Origin: Streptomyces bambusae
GTDB taxonomy: Bacteria; Actinomycetota; Actinomycetes; Streptomycetales; Streptomycetaceae
Reading direction: 5' to 3'
NCBI RefSeq assembly: GCF_020532645.1
Contig: NZ_JAJAUZ010000034.1
Span: 20,892-84,891 of the forward strand
Length of the DNA: 64,000 nucleotides
Made by a program: the position numbers and the translations under genes. Positions 15,834 through 24,900 of the stretch are shown piece after piece. Every line of letters starts with the position of its first letter. Within the stretch, counting starts at the first letter, position 1. Below the pieces are notes generated by a model. That model was not told the DNA's origin, searched no databases, and saw only the letters and a list, made by a program, of their open reading frames with translations.

Positions 15834-17471
15834 TCAGCAGGCACCGGCGTGGACGCGGTCGCCCGACCGGTCCGCGGCACCGGCCAGCTCCAGCCGGCGG
15901 CCCGGGAACCCGGCCCGGAGCCGGCGGTCGTGGCTCACGACGACCAGTGTGCCGGGGAACGGGGCCAGGGCGGCTTCGAGGTCCTCGACGACGCCCGGCG
16001 CCAGGTGGTTCGTGGGCTCGTCGAGGAGCAGCACGTCGTACGGGCCGCCGGCGACGAGCCGGCCGAGTTCCAGCTTGCGGCGCTGGCCGACGGACAGCTC
16101 CCGGATCGGCTTGGCCGTGTCCGCGACCGTCAACAACCCGCAGCATACGATCAGTTCACCGAACTCCTCTCCGAACTTCGCCAGCACCGAACGTCCTTCG
16201 CGCGTCCATCCGGTGTCCTGCCGCAGCAGTCCGACCCGGCCGCCCACCCGTGCACCGTCGTGGCGCTGCTGCTCGGCCAGAGCGTGCAACAGGGTAGACT
16301 TCCCTGCCCCGTTGGGGCCGGTGACGAGCAGCCGCTCGCCGGGCTCCAGACGGAAGGAGACCGGTGCGAGCCGGCCCGGGACCGCCAGGTCCACGGCCTC
16401 CACGACCCCCGCGCCGCCTTCGGCGGCGAACCCTCCGGTGAACCGCAGCGGTTGCGGCGGCGCCGGCACCGGGTTCTCCGTGAGCCGGTGCAGCCGCTCG
16501 CGGGCGTTGCGGATGCGGCTCATCGCGCCGTGCGCCCGTGACCGGGCCCGGAAGGCTCCGGCGCCGCTGAAGGCCGCGGGCGCCTTGCGCGGGATCTCCG
16601 CGAGCCGCCCGATGTTGGCGTCGGCGAGCCTCCCCACGCGCCGGACCTCCTCACCCCACTCCTCGTACTCGCGTTCCCAGCGGGCCCGGGCGGCGGCGCG
16701 GCCGGCGAGGTGCCCGGCGTAGCCGTTCCCGTAGCGGTGCAGGGTGTGGCGGTCCTGGTCCACCTCCAGGATCGCCGTGGTGACCCGGTCGAGGAACGTA
16801 CGGTCGTGGCTGACGGCGACGACCGTGCCGCGGTGGCCGGTCAGCCGCTCCTCCAGCCATTCCAGGGCCTCGTCGTCGAGGTCGTTGGTCGGCTCGTCGA
16901 GGAGCAGCAGTTCCGGTTCGGACGCCAGGGTGGCGGCGAGTGCGAGCCGGGACCGCCGGCCGCCGGACAGGGTGCCCAGCGCCCGGTCCCGGTCGAGCGG
17001 GGCCCGCTCGCCGAGCCTGCGCAGGGTGGTGGCCACCCGCCGGTCGGCATCACGGCCGCCGCGTGCCTCGTACGCCGCGACCAGGGCGTCGTAAGCGGCC
17101 AGTTCCTCGGGTCCGGCGGCCGCCATCCGCTCCTCGGCGGCCCGGATCCGCCGTTCCAGGGCCCGTACGTCGGCGAGCGCGAGGTCGATCGCGTCCCCGA
17201 CCGTCGCGGCCGGCCCCAGTTCCAGGGTCTGTCCGAGGTACCCGACCCCGCCGGGCGCCCGTACGCTCACCGTCCCGCCATCGGCCCGCTCCTTTCCTGC
17301 CAGCAGTTTCAACAGGGTCGACTTCCCCGACCCGTTGTCCCCGACCACACCGACCCGCTCCCCGAGCCGTACCGCACCCGAAACCCGATCGAGCACGACC
17401 CGGTCCCCGTACCGCTTGGAGACCTCGTCCAGAACGACCTGACTACCGGCGACTGAAGCACGCAAGGGCAA
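15834..17471 (-). CDS. ABC-F ATPase, probable ribosome-protection antibiotic resistance protein
   Basis: 545 aa with two ATPase domains and no membrane segments. Walker A GDNGSGKST and GPNGAGKST, signatures LSGGRRSRL and LSVGQRRKL, Walker B LLLLDEPTN and LLLDEPTN, and an interdomain Arg/Glu-rich helical linker. This is the layout of TlrC, OleB and CarA-type proteins of antibiotic producers, which displace macrolides, lincosamides or streptogramins from the ribosome. An in-frame TGA lies 9 bp before the first start codon, a TTG at 17471, so translation must begin at a TTG (17471 or 17465); GAGAGGA is better spaced for 17465. The promoter carries two copies of a 17-bp palindrome, so expression is probably repressor-controlled. 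Target drug unknown. Confidence 0.82.
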   Translation of the reverse strand: MPLRASVAGSQVVLDEVSKRYGDRVVLDRVSGAVRLGERVGVVGDNGSGKSTLLKLLAGKERADGGTVSVRAPGGVGYLGQTLELGPAATVGDAIDLALADVRALERRIRAAEERMAAAGPEELAAYDALVAAYEARGGRDADRRVATTLRRLGERAPLDRDRALGTLSGGRRSRLALAATLASEPELLLLDEPTNDLDDEALEWLEERLTGHRGTVVAVSHDRTFLDRVTTAILEVDQDRHTLHRYGNGYAGHLAGRAAARARWEREYEEWGEEVRRVGRLADANIGRLAEIPRKAPAAFSGAGAFRARSRAHGAMSRIRNARERLHRLTENPVPAPPQPLRFTGGFAAEGGAGVVEAVDLAVPGRLAPVSFRLEPGERLLVTGPNGAGKSTLLHALAEQQRHDGARVGGRVGLLRQDTGWTREGRSVLAKFGEEFGELIVCCGLLTVADTAKPIRELSVGQRRKLELGRLVAGGPYDVLLLDEPTNHLAPGVVEDLEAALAPFPGTLVVVSHDRRLRAGFPGRRLELAGAADRSGDRVHAGAC

Positions 17472-17529
17472 TTCCTCTCACTGGACTACGTGGACGCGAG
17501 ACGCGAGGCACGACCCGAGACCAAGATCC

Positions 17530-17600
17530 CGAGACGCAACGTCTCGTCTCGTTAGAACTATAAGCACAATCCCTTCATCGACGCAAGACGTTCCGTCTCG
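17530..17600 (-). promoter_or_regulatory. ABC-F promoter with two 17-bp operator palindromes
   Basis: Box 1 (17530-17546) is CGAGACGCAACGTCTCG, 7-bp arms and 3-bp centre. Box 2 (17584-17600) is CAAGACGTTCCGTCTCG, the same layout. On the minus strand a likely promoter is TTGCGT (17581-17586), 18 bp, TATAGT (17557-17562), so box 2 overlaps the -35 and box 1 is downstream of the start. Two similar operators in this arrangement fit a dimeric repressor such as TetR; no such gene adjoins. Confidence 0.6.
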
Positions 17601-17649
17601 TTTGTTTGCGACTGCCGCCGGACCGTCCCCGCCGGGCCGCCTCCGGACG

Positions 17650-17695
17650 CACTGCGGGGGCGGCCCGACATCGTCGTCGGGCCGCCCCCGCAGTG
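17650..17695. terminator. Strong terminator hairpin
   Basis: Perfect 20-bp stem (17650-17669 with 17676-17695) and 6-nt loop, 14 bp after the small secreted protein gene, insulating it from the ABC-F promoter. Confidence 0.8.
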
Positions 17696-17708
17696 TGGGC
17701 CGGGTGGG

Positions 17709-17963
17709 TCAGGAACCCACGTGGGTGCCCTTCGCCCACTCGACCTCGCCGCTCTTGGCACAGGTCGAGCCGTAGATCGGGCCGTTGAACGCCGGGAGCA
17801 TGTGCGGCACGGCGGCGATCGTCTTGCAGTCGGACGAGAAGCCCGCGTGGCCGCCGTTGAAGTAGTCGATGTCGAAGCCGTCGTGGGCGACGGCGGCACC
17901 GGCACCGCCGAGGAGCATGCCGACGGCGAGGACGGACGACGTGACAGCGGAACGGATGGTCAT
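17709..17963 (-). CDS. Small secreted protein with one cysteine pair
   Basis: 84 aa. A clear signal peptide (MTIRS, a hydrophobic core to about residue 26, cleavage near AVA-HD), leaving about 57 residues with two cysteines (SDCKT and STCAK) that could form one disulfide. GGGAGAG upstream of 17963 supports the start. Family not recognised. It is divergent from the TPR-CHAT protease gene, which need not mean a functional link. Confidence 0.7.
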   Translation of the reverse strand: MTIRSAVTSSVLAVGMLLGGAGAAVAHDGFDIDYFNGGHAGFSSDCKTIAAVPHMLPAFNGPIYGSTCAKSGEVEWAKGTHVGS

Positions 17964-18166
17964 GACTCTCCCAAAGAGATCTGTGGAACCGCGCCAATCG
18001 GTGTGCGCGTCGGCCGGTCCAACCGTGCGAGGGCACTGCCGGGAACGGGCGTTCACTCTGATGCCACGGCTGTATCGTTCCTTCACTCCTTACGACGGGG
18101 CGCACAGCACGCACATCGCACGGCACGCACGGCATCGGCGAGGCACTTGCGGCGAAGGGGAGAGCA

Positions 18167-21100
18167 GTGCTCTACGAAGAGAGCGGTGGTCAGCGGGGTA
18201 TCCATGCCTGGGTCGACGACGCGACCGCGCGGGCGGCGGCGCTGGGGCCGACCCAGGAGCAGCCGCTGCGCGAGGCGGTCGAATACGACACCTGCATCGA
18301 CGAACTGACCCAACTGGCGGCCCTGTTGCAGCACGACCCGGCCGCAAGGGCCGGGGTCGCGATCCGGCTGGGCGTCCTGCTCGTCCTCCGGTACGCGGCC
18401 GGCAACTGCCCCGAGGACAAGGACCGCGCGGACCGGCTGCTGCGCGACTTCCGCGCGGCGGAACCCCCGGCGGAGGTCCCGCCCGACGACCTCCACATGG
18501 CACGGCTCTTCCACGCGTACCTGTCCGTGCCGCAGCTCGGCAGAGTACTGCGCGGTGACATGACCTTCACGGAACTGTCCCTGCTGAGCGCGGAGGCCGG
18601 CTCGGCCGAGGCGATGGAGACGGTCATGCGGGAGTTCGTGGACGCGCGCCCGGCGGACCGGTCCCCCGAGACGATGCGCGTGCGCACCATGGTCGCGGCC
18701 GTGGACGCGTTCCGGGCCACCGGCGACGCCGACGGCCTGCTCGCGGTCATACCCGAGGACCATCCGTTCGCCTCCCAGCTGCGCACCATGGCCAGGCAGT
18801 TGCAGGGCGTCCCCGCGGACGTGCGCGCCGAATGGGTCCGGCAGGCACCCACCCCGGACGTGCAGTCACCCGACGCCCTCGCCATGCAGGGCCTGGTTCC
18901 GGCGCTCACGCTCATGACGGCCGGCATGACGGCCGACGACCCCGACCAGGTGCGGGCCGCGGGGGCGGCGCTGCGCACGGCGCACCGGCAGATGCCGCCC
19001 GGCCACCCGCTCACCGAGGCGGTCGGAGAGGCCGCGGACGCACTCCGGTACCTCGGGGAGGGCAGCGGCGGGGTCCGTGAGGACATGGCGGCCGCCCGGC
19101 AGTCCCTTCCCGAGGCCCTCCGGAAGCTCACCGGCGCCCTCGCCACCCGCGCCGGCGCCGAACACGCCCTGCCGATGCGCCTGCTGGAGCTGCGCACCGC
19201 CCTCGACGACGCACGGCGTGCGGACGACGTGCCCGGCGTCGAGGCGGTCACCGCCGAGCTGCACGGGATCGCCGACGGCCTCACGGCGGACGCGCCGGCG
19301 TACTGCCTGGTGCAGCTGGCCCTGGCCGACGCCTACCTGGCGGCGGGCCGACTGCTCGACGACACCGCCCTTCAGCTGCGCGGGGTCGACCACCTCGACC
19401 TGGCCGTCGCCGCCGGTCCGCAGGCGCCGTCCGCCGTGCAGGAGAACCTGCGGGTCCGCGAGGAGCAGGCCCGCGCCCTCCGGGCCGGGCTCACCCGGGA
19501 TCCGGCGCCGCTGGCGGAGATGCCCGCGGTCCCGGCGGACGCCCCGCCCGGGGACCTGCGCCGGGCCGCCCAGGCCGTGCACATCCGCTACCTGCTGACC
19601 CGGGACCCGGCGGACCTGGACGAGGCGATCGGGCTCGGGGAACGCGCGCGGGCCGCGTTCGGGGCCGGACGGGCGCAGTCGATCGCCGCCGACACGCTCT
19701 GGGAGCTGTCCGGGTACCTCCGCAGCCGCTGGGACCTGTCCCACGAGGTCCGGGACCTGACCGGTGCGACCGGGACCGCCCTCGCAGCACTCCGGGCGCT
19801 CGGGGCGGACGTGGTCCTCCAACTGGGCGCCGAGCAGGGCCTGTACACCGCCCGGTCCGGAGCGCAGCGGGCGGTCGAGGCCGCGTGGTGGGCCGCCACC
19901 CGCGGCCAGGCGGAGGAGGCCGTGACGGCGCTGGAGCTGGGCCGGGCGCTGGTGCTGCGGGCCGCGTCCGTCTCGGCCGACGTGCCCGGGCTGCTGGAGT
20001 CCGGGGAGCGGCCGGGGCTGGCCGCGGCCTGGCGGGAGCACCTGCGCCGGTCTGCCGACGGCGACCCGGGCACGTTCGCCGACGAACTGCCGAGCGCACT
20101 GCGGCGCCAGGTCCTGGAGGCCCTGGACTACCGGGGCGAGGCGCTCGCCGCGCCGCCCGGCTGCGGGGAACTGGCCGCGGCGGTCGAAGCCTGCGACGCG
20201 GACGCCCTCGTCTACCTGCTGGCCGGTCCCGGCAGCGAGCCGGGCGTGGCGGTGCTCGTCGGCCCCGCCTGCGGGACGCGCGCCGTACTGCTGCCGGGGC
20301 TGTGCGCGGACCGCAGCGGACCTCTGCTCCGCTACCTCGCGACGGCCGCCGACCGGTCACGGGTACTGGCGGGCGAGGCGCTGACGGACGGTGCACCGGC
20401 GGCAGCCGACGGCCGGGCCCCGGCCGGACCGGCAGGCCCGCTCGGTGAGGCGGCCACGCCCGACGCCGCCGAGCCCCCGCCGCTCCCCGACGAGCAAGCC
20501 GTCGAGCAGGCCTGGGAGTCCGCCCTCTCCGACCTCTGCGACTGGGCCTACCCGGCCGCGTTGGGCCCCGTACTCGGCGCACTGTCCGCCCGTACCGAGG
20601 GCCCGCCCGGCTCCGCCGGCTCCGACGGACCGCCCGGACGGCAGCGCCTGCCCCGCCTGGTCCTGGTGCCGTGCGGGAACCTCGGCGTGGTGCCCTGGCA
20701 TGCCGCTCGGCTGCCCGGCGGCGGCCCGGGCGACTACGCGTGCCGGATCGCGGCGGTCAGCTACGCGGCTTCGGGCGGCCAGTTCCTGCGGACGGCGGGC
20801 CGTGACCGAAGGGCGCCCGCCGAGGCCCCGGTGCTGCTGGCCGATCCCCGGCTGGAGCTGACCCATGCGGAACGGGAGGCGGCCGCGCTGAACGCGGCGT
20901 TCTACCCGGGTGCCCGGATGCTCGGCGCGTACTACGAGCCGGTCGTGGAGCCCGAAGCGGAAGGCACTCCGGACGAGCTGCTCGCGGTCCTGCGGGACCG
21001 GCCGTCGCTGGTGCACCTCGCCTGCCACGGCTCGGCGGGCCCGAGTCCCGACGTGTCCTCGCTGCACCTGGCGTTCCCGGTGGGGGCCGAGGAGCTGTCC

Positions 21101-21922
21101 GCCGCGGACGGCGGGCCGGGGGCGCGGCCGGACCTCGGCATGCTGACCGTGGCCCGGCTCCTCGACCACGCGAGCGGCGGCCGCCCCGACCCGTCCGGGC
21201 CGCTGGTGGTGCTCAGTGCCTGCGAGACGGACCTGAGCCGCCGGGACCACGACGAGGCCCTGACCCTGGCCACCGCTTTCGTCACGCACGGCGCCCGGGA
21301 CGTGGTCGGTTCCCGCTGGACCACCCAGGACGGCGCCTCCGCGCTGATGATGGCCGTCTTCCACCACCACGTGGCGGTCGAAGGCCGCTCCCCCGCGGAC
21401 GCCCTGCGCGAGACGCAGCTGTGGATGCTGGACCCCGACCGCCGCGACCCCGGCACCCTCGGTCCGGAGCTGGCCCGCGAGCTGCACCGGCCCGGCCTGG
21501 ACCGGCTGCCGGTCTGGGCGGCGTACGTCCACCAGGGCAACCCGGGCGCCCGGCCGGCGGGCCACGTCCCCGAGCCGCCCCACACCCGCCGCCGCCCGGC
21601 CCGCGACCCGGCCCTCACCCTGCTCCGCCTGGTCGGCGTCCATCTCGACGGCGTCCGGACGGCCCTGAGCCCCGGCGAGTACGCCGTCCTCCGCACCCGT
21701 CTCGAAACCCTCGCCGCACGGGACCCGGCGGCACCCCGCCCCGTACGCCTCGCCCTCCAGGGTGTCCGGCTCGCCCTGCTGCCCCTCCCCCTCGGCCACC
21801 CCGTGCGCCGGGCGCTCGACGGCACCCGGCTGTCCGGCGTCCGGCCCGGCCCGGCGGTCGTGTCGGGGGCGGCGGCGGTGCTGGAGCTGATGGCGGACGA
21901 GGCGGCACCCCCGGCCGTGTGA
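18167..21922 (+). CDS. Large TPR-CHAT caspase-like protease
   Basis: 1251 aa, GTG start with AAGGGGAG just upstream. The first 750 or so residues are Ala/Leu-rich helical repeats of TPR type (LDEAIGLGERARAAF and others). Residues about 750-1120 form a CHAT domain: LVLVPCGNLGVVPWHAA precedes the catalytic His in LVHLACHG (His954) and Cys in VVLSACETD (Cys1019), the caspase-like dyad. A 100-residue helical tail follows. CHAT proteins are cysteine proteases acting in peptide processing, signalling or abortive immunity. No ribonucleoprotein or STAND partner is nearby. No signal peptide is seen, so it is probably cytoplasmic; its substrate is unknown. Confidence 0.85.
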   Translation: MLYEESGGQRGIHAWVDDATARAAALGPTQEQPLREAVEYDTCIDELTQLAALLQHDPAARAGVAIRLGVLLVLRYAAGNCPEDKDRADRLLRDFRAAEPPAEVPPDDLHMARLFHAYLSVPQLGRVLRGDMTFTELSLLSAEAGSAEAMETVMREFVDARPADRSPETMRVRTMVAAVDAFRATGDADGLLAVIPEDHPFASQLRTMARQLQGVPADVRAEWVRQAPTPDVQSPDALAMQGLVPALTLMTAGMTADDPDQVRAAGAALRTAHRQMPPGHPLTEAVGEAADALRYLGEGSGGVREDMAAARQSLPEALRKLTGALATRAGAEHALPMRLLELRTALDDARRADDVPGVEAVTAELHGIADGLTADAPAYCLVQLALADAYLAAGRLLDDTALQLRGVDHLDLAVAAGPQAPSAVQENLRVREEQARALRAGLTRDPAPLAEMPAVPADAPPGDLRRAAQAVHIRYLLTRDPADLDEAIGLGERARAAFGAGRAQSIAADTLWELSGYLRSRWDLSHEVRDLTGATGTALAALRALGADVVLQLGAEQGLYTARSGAQRAVEAAWWAATRGQAEEAVTALELGRALVLRAASVSADVPGLLESGERPGLAAAWREHLRRSADGDPGTFADELPSALRRQVLEALDYRGEALAAPPGCGELAAAVEACDADALVYLLAGPGSEPGVAVLVGPACGTRAVLLPGLCADRSGPLLRYLATAADRSRVLAGEALTDGAPAAADGRAPAGPAGPLGEAATPDAAEPPPLPDEQAVEQAWESALSDLCDWAYPAALGPVLGALSARTEGPPGSAGSDGPPGRQRLPRLVLVPCGNLGVVPWHAARLPGGGPGDYACRIAAVSYAASGGQFLRTAGRDRRAPAEAPVLLADPRLELTHAEREAAALNAAFYPGARMLGAYYEPVVEPEAEGTPDELLAVLRDRPSLVHLACHGSAGPSPDVSSLHLAFPVGAEELSAADGGPGARPDLGMLTVARLLDHASGGRPDPSGPLVVLSACETDLSRRDHDEALTLATAFVTHGARDVVGSRWTTQDGASALMMAVFHHHVAVEGRSPADALRETQLWMLDPDRRDPGTLGPELARELHRPGLDRLPVWAAYVHQGNPGARPAGHVPEPPHTRRRPARDPALTLLRLVGVHLDGVRTALSPGEYAVLRTRLETLAARDPAAPRPVRLALQGVRLALLPLPLGHPVRRALDGTRLSGVRPGPAVVSGAAAVLELMADEAAPPAV

Positions 21923-21938
21923 CCGGAGGTGCCGCCTC
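21899..21938. terminator. Terminator hairpin overlapping the CHAT stop codon
   Basis: GAGGCGGCACC (21899-21909) pairs perfectly with GGTGCCGCCTC (21928-21938). It serves the CHAT gene and probably the convergent gene ending at 21965. Confidence 0.6.
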
Positions 21939-21964
21939 GTTCCCCTGCAGGACCCGGTGCCGTG

Positions 21965-24900
21965 CTACGGGGCCACCGGCAGGTCCGGGGTCATCAGCGT
22001 CGGGATGCTCCAGCGCTGGGCCGGAGTGCCGTTGCACGTCCACAGCATGAGCTTCGTGCCCCAGTCGCGCTTGGCCTGCGGGAGGTCGAAGCAGGCGTTC
22101 GACTGGGGGTTGAAGAGGCTGCCGTCGGCGCGCGGGAGCCACTGCTGGCCGCCCTCGCCGAGGCACTGCCAGAAGATCAGGTCGGTGCCGGCCGCGGTCT
22201 GGTTGCCGCGGACCGCGACGCACTGGCCCTTCTGGGTCAGCGTGCCGTTGGCGTTGACGCTGAACTTCTGGGAGTCGCCGCCGTTGCAGTCCCACAGCTG
22301 GAGCTGGTTGCCGTTGCCGTTGGCGCCGCCGGGGGCGTCCGCGCAGAAGTCGGGCGAGGCGGCGTAGCGGACCGGCAGGTCCGTGGTCGTCACCGGCGGC
22401 ACGTGGTTCTGGTAGACCGACAGGCCGGCGACGGCGCCGTCGAGGTGGTTGCTGGGCTTGCTCACGTACTTGTAGCGGCCGATGACCAGGGCGCCGCCGG
22501 GTGCGGGGCTGGTGCTCGCCCGGTGGTGGCCGCTGGAGGCCAGGGTGCCGTTCACGTACAGGTTCATCGCGCCGGTGGTGGCGTTGTACGTGGCCGTCAG
22601 CTGGGTCCAGACGCCCGGCTTGAAGGCGTTGGCCGAGGTGACGGTGGAGTTGTGGTCGTACGGCCAGCCGTCGTTGTCCCCGTGGGCGATGGCGAAGCGC
22701 CAGTGGCCGGCGTCGGCCCAGAGCTTGAACGCGCTGGCGTGGGCGCCGTCCTGACTGACGATCATGCCGTCGGGCGCGTTCATCCTGACCCAGGTGCTGA
22801 TGGTGAAGGACTGGCGGGTGTCGACGGCGTTGGCGGGGCCGGTGACGACCGACTTCGCCGCCGGGTCGAAGACCGCGACCTTGCGGGGGCGGCCGTCCAC
22901 GGTCTCGGTGGCGTAGGTGACCGCGGTGGCGGTGGCGTCGTTGGAGGCGCCGCTGCCGTTCTTGGCGGGGATCGCCTTGGTGTCGCCTTCCAGGCGCCAC
23001 TGGACGGTCGGGGCCTGGGCGTCGCCGCGGACGTGGTGGCCCTCGTAGCCGGTGACCGCGCCGCCGGCGGCGGTGCCGGCCCAGGCGTGCAGGGTGCCGT
23101 CGGTGCCGACCGCCCAGAAGTCCGGGACGTCGTCGCCGGTCACGTCGCCGTCCGAGCCGACGCGCGGGTAGTCCGCTCCCTTGATGCCGTAGCCGATGCG
23201 GGTGGCGGGCTGGGCCGCCGCGCCGGTGACGACGACGTACCCGTCGGCCGCGCGGGTGGCGGTCGTCAGCTTGTACTGGAAGATGTCGCCGCTGGTGCGG
23301 TTGCGCACCCACAGGGCGGGGGCGGTGTCGGTCGTGGCGCCGATGTTCAGGGCGTTTCCGGGGATCATCAGGTCCTTGTCGTCCCAGGTGCCACCGGCGT
23401 CGACCAGTGTGGGTGCGGCGAGGGTCTGGTTGGTCTTGACCGGGTAGAACCACAGGTTGCCGGCCTCCACGGCCAGCAGGCCGGTGGCATCGGTGACCTT
23501 GCGGCTGGGTGTACGGGTGGTGCGGGCCGGGCCGGTCGGGGTGATCTGGCTGGAGTACTGCCAGGTCGCCTCGTTGCGGTAGCCGGTGCAGGCGGTCGTG
23601 TACGCGGTGGAGCACTCCGGCTTGTCGACGGTGGTCTTCGTGCCGAGCGTGAAGCGGCCCGGGTCGGAGAGGGTGTTGTCGTAGGCGAAGAGCTGGGCGC
23701 CGCCGAGCGCGCCTGGGGTGGCGGGTTCCTGGTGGACGAACAGGTCGTCGACGTTGCGGCCGGGGTCGAGCGAGCCGCGGTGGACGGTGCGGTAGTCCTT
23801 CCAGGTCCGGCCGCCGGCCGCCTCGGGGGCCTGGAGGGCGGTGGCGGCGGTGCCGCTGGGGATCATGCTGCGGCTGGTGCCGTCGGAGGCGCGGCCGTGC
23901 GTGACGAGGTTGCCGGCGGCGTCCGGGAGCAGGATGTCGGAGCGGGCGTCGCCGGTGGTGTCACCGAAGGCGACCGCGCCGTCCTTCCACGGCACGTAGA
24001 ACGCGTACGACTTGGTCGGTGAGGCGTTGCCGGCCTCGTCCAGGACCCGGGCGTAGACGATGTTGGTGCCCCAGTGGGTGGGCTTGACGCCGAGCGCGCT
24101 CTGGGCGAGCGGGCTGCCGCACTGCTTCTGGGCGCCGGTGAGCTGCGGGTCGAAGCCCCACTCGATGCAGGCCAGGCCGGAGCTGCGCAGGCCGGCGCCC
24201 GGGCTCGGGTCGGAGGCGACGAAGGGCAGTGAGCCGGTGTCGCCGAGGCGCAGCCGGGAGATCTGGCCGTGGCCGGCCGGCGGGAACTGGGTCGCCGGGT
24301 CGGTGAACGGGCCGAACTCCAGGACCGGCGGGGTCAGGTCGACCGCGAAGTGGCAGGGGGCGGAGCCGGGGCCGCGGATCAGGCCGTCGTCGCCCTGGAC
24401 CGCCCATCCGTAGTTGCGGCCGTCCTTGAGCGCGTCCAGCGGGGTCGAGTAGAAGGCGTCCGTGCCGGTGGCGACGAAGCCGGACCAGCCTGCGTTCACC
24501 TCCGTGCCCGTTTCGTGGTCCCACACGCGGACGTACTCGGTGAGCTGGCCCTGGTTGGGGCTGCCGACCTTCGAGGCGAGGGTGACGGTCGGGGTGGTGA
24601 TCCAGCCGAACTGGTCGGCGGGCACCTCGGCGCAGGCCTGCGTGTCCCCGGCGACGACGCGGCGGGGAGCGGGGACGGTGCGGGTGTTCTCGGGCACGAG
24701 CGGCGGGAAGTCGTACTCGGCGCTGAGCACCGCGGTGTACGCGAACCGCTTGAAGGCGATCTTGTCGCCGGTGCCTTCCTTGCCGGTCAGGGCGAAGGCG
24801 AGCGGGGTGCCGGTGGTGCGGATGCCGTCACGCATGGCGTTGGTGACGTTGAACTCGACGGGAATGTTGGGGTAGCAGTCGTTGCTGTTGCCGTTGCCGC

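Noticed and set aside
17497..17550. GAGAC repeats as a CRISPR-like array
   Set aside because: Repeats are short, irregular and part of the operator region; no spacers or cas genes.
21929..24022. Plus-strand frame opposite the lectin protein
   Set aside because: Gly/Val/Arg/Asp shadow composition, no start signal.
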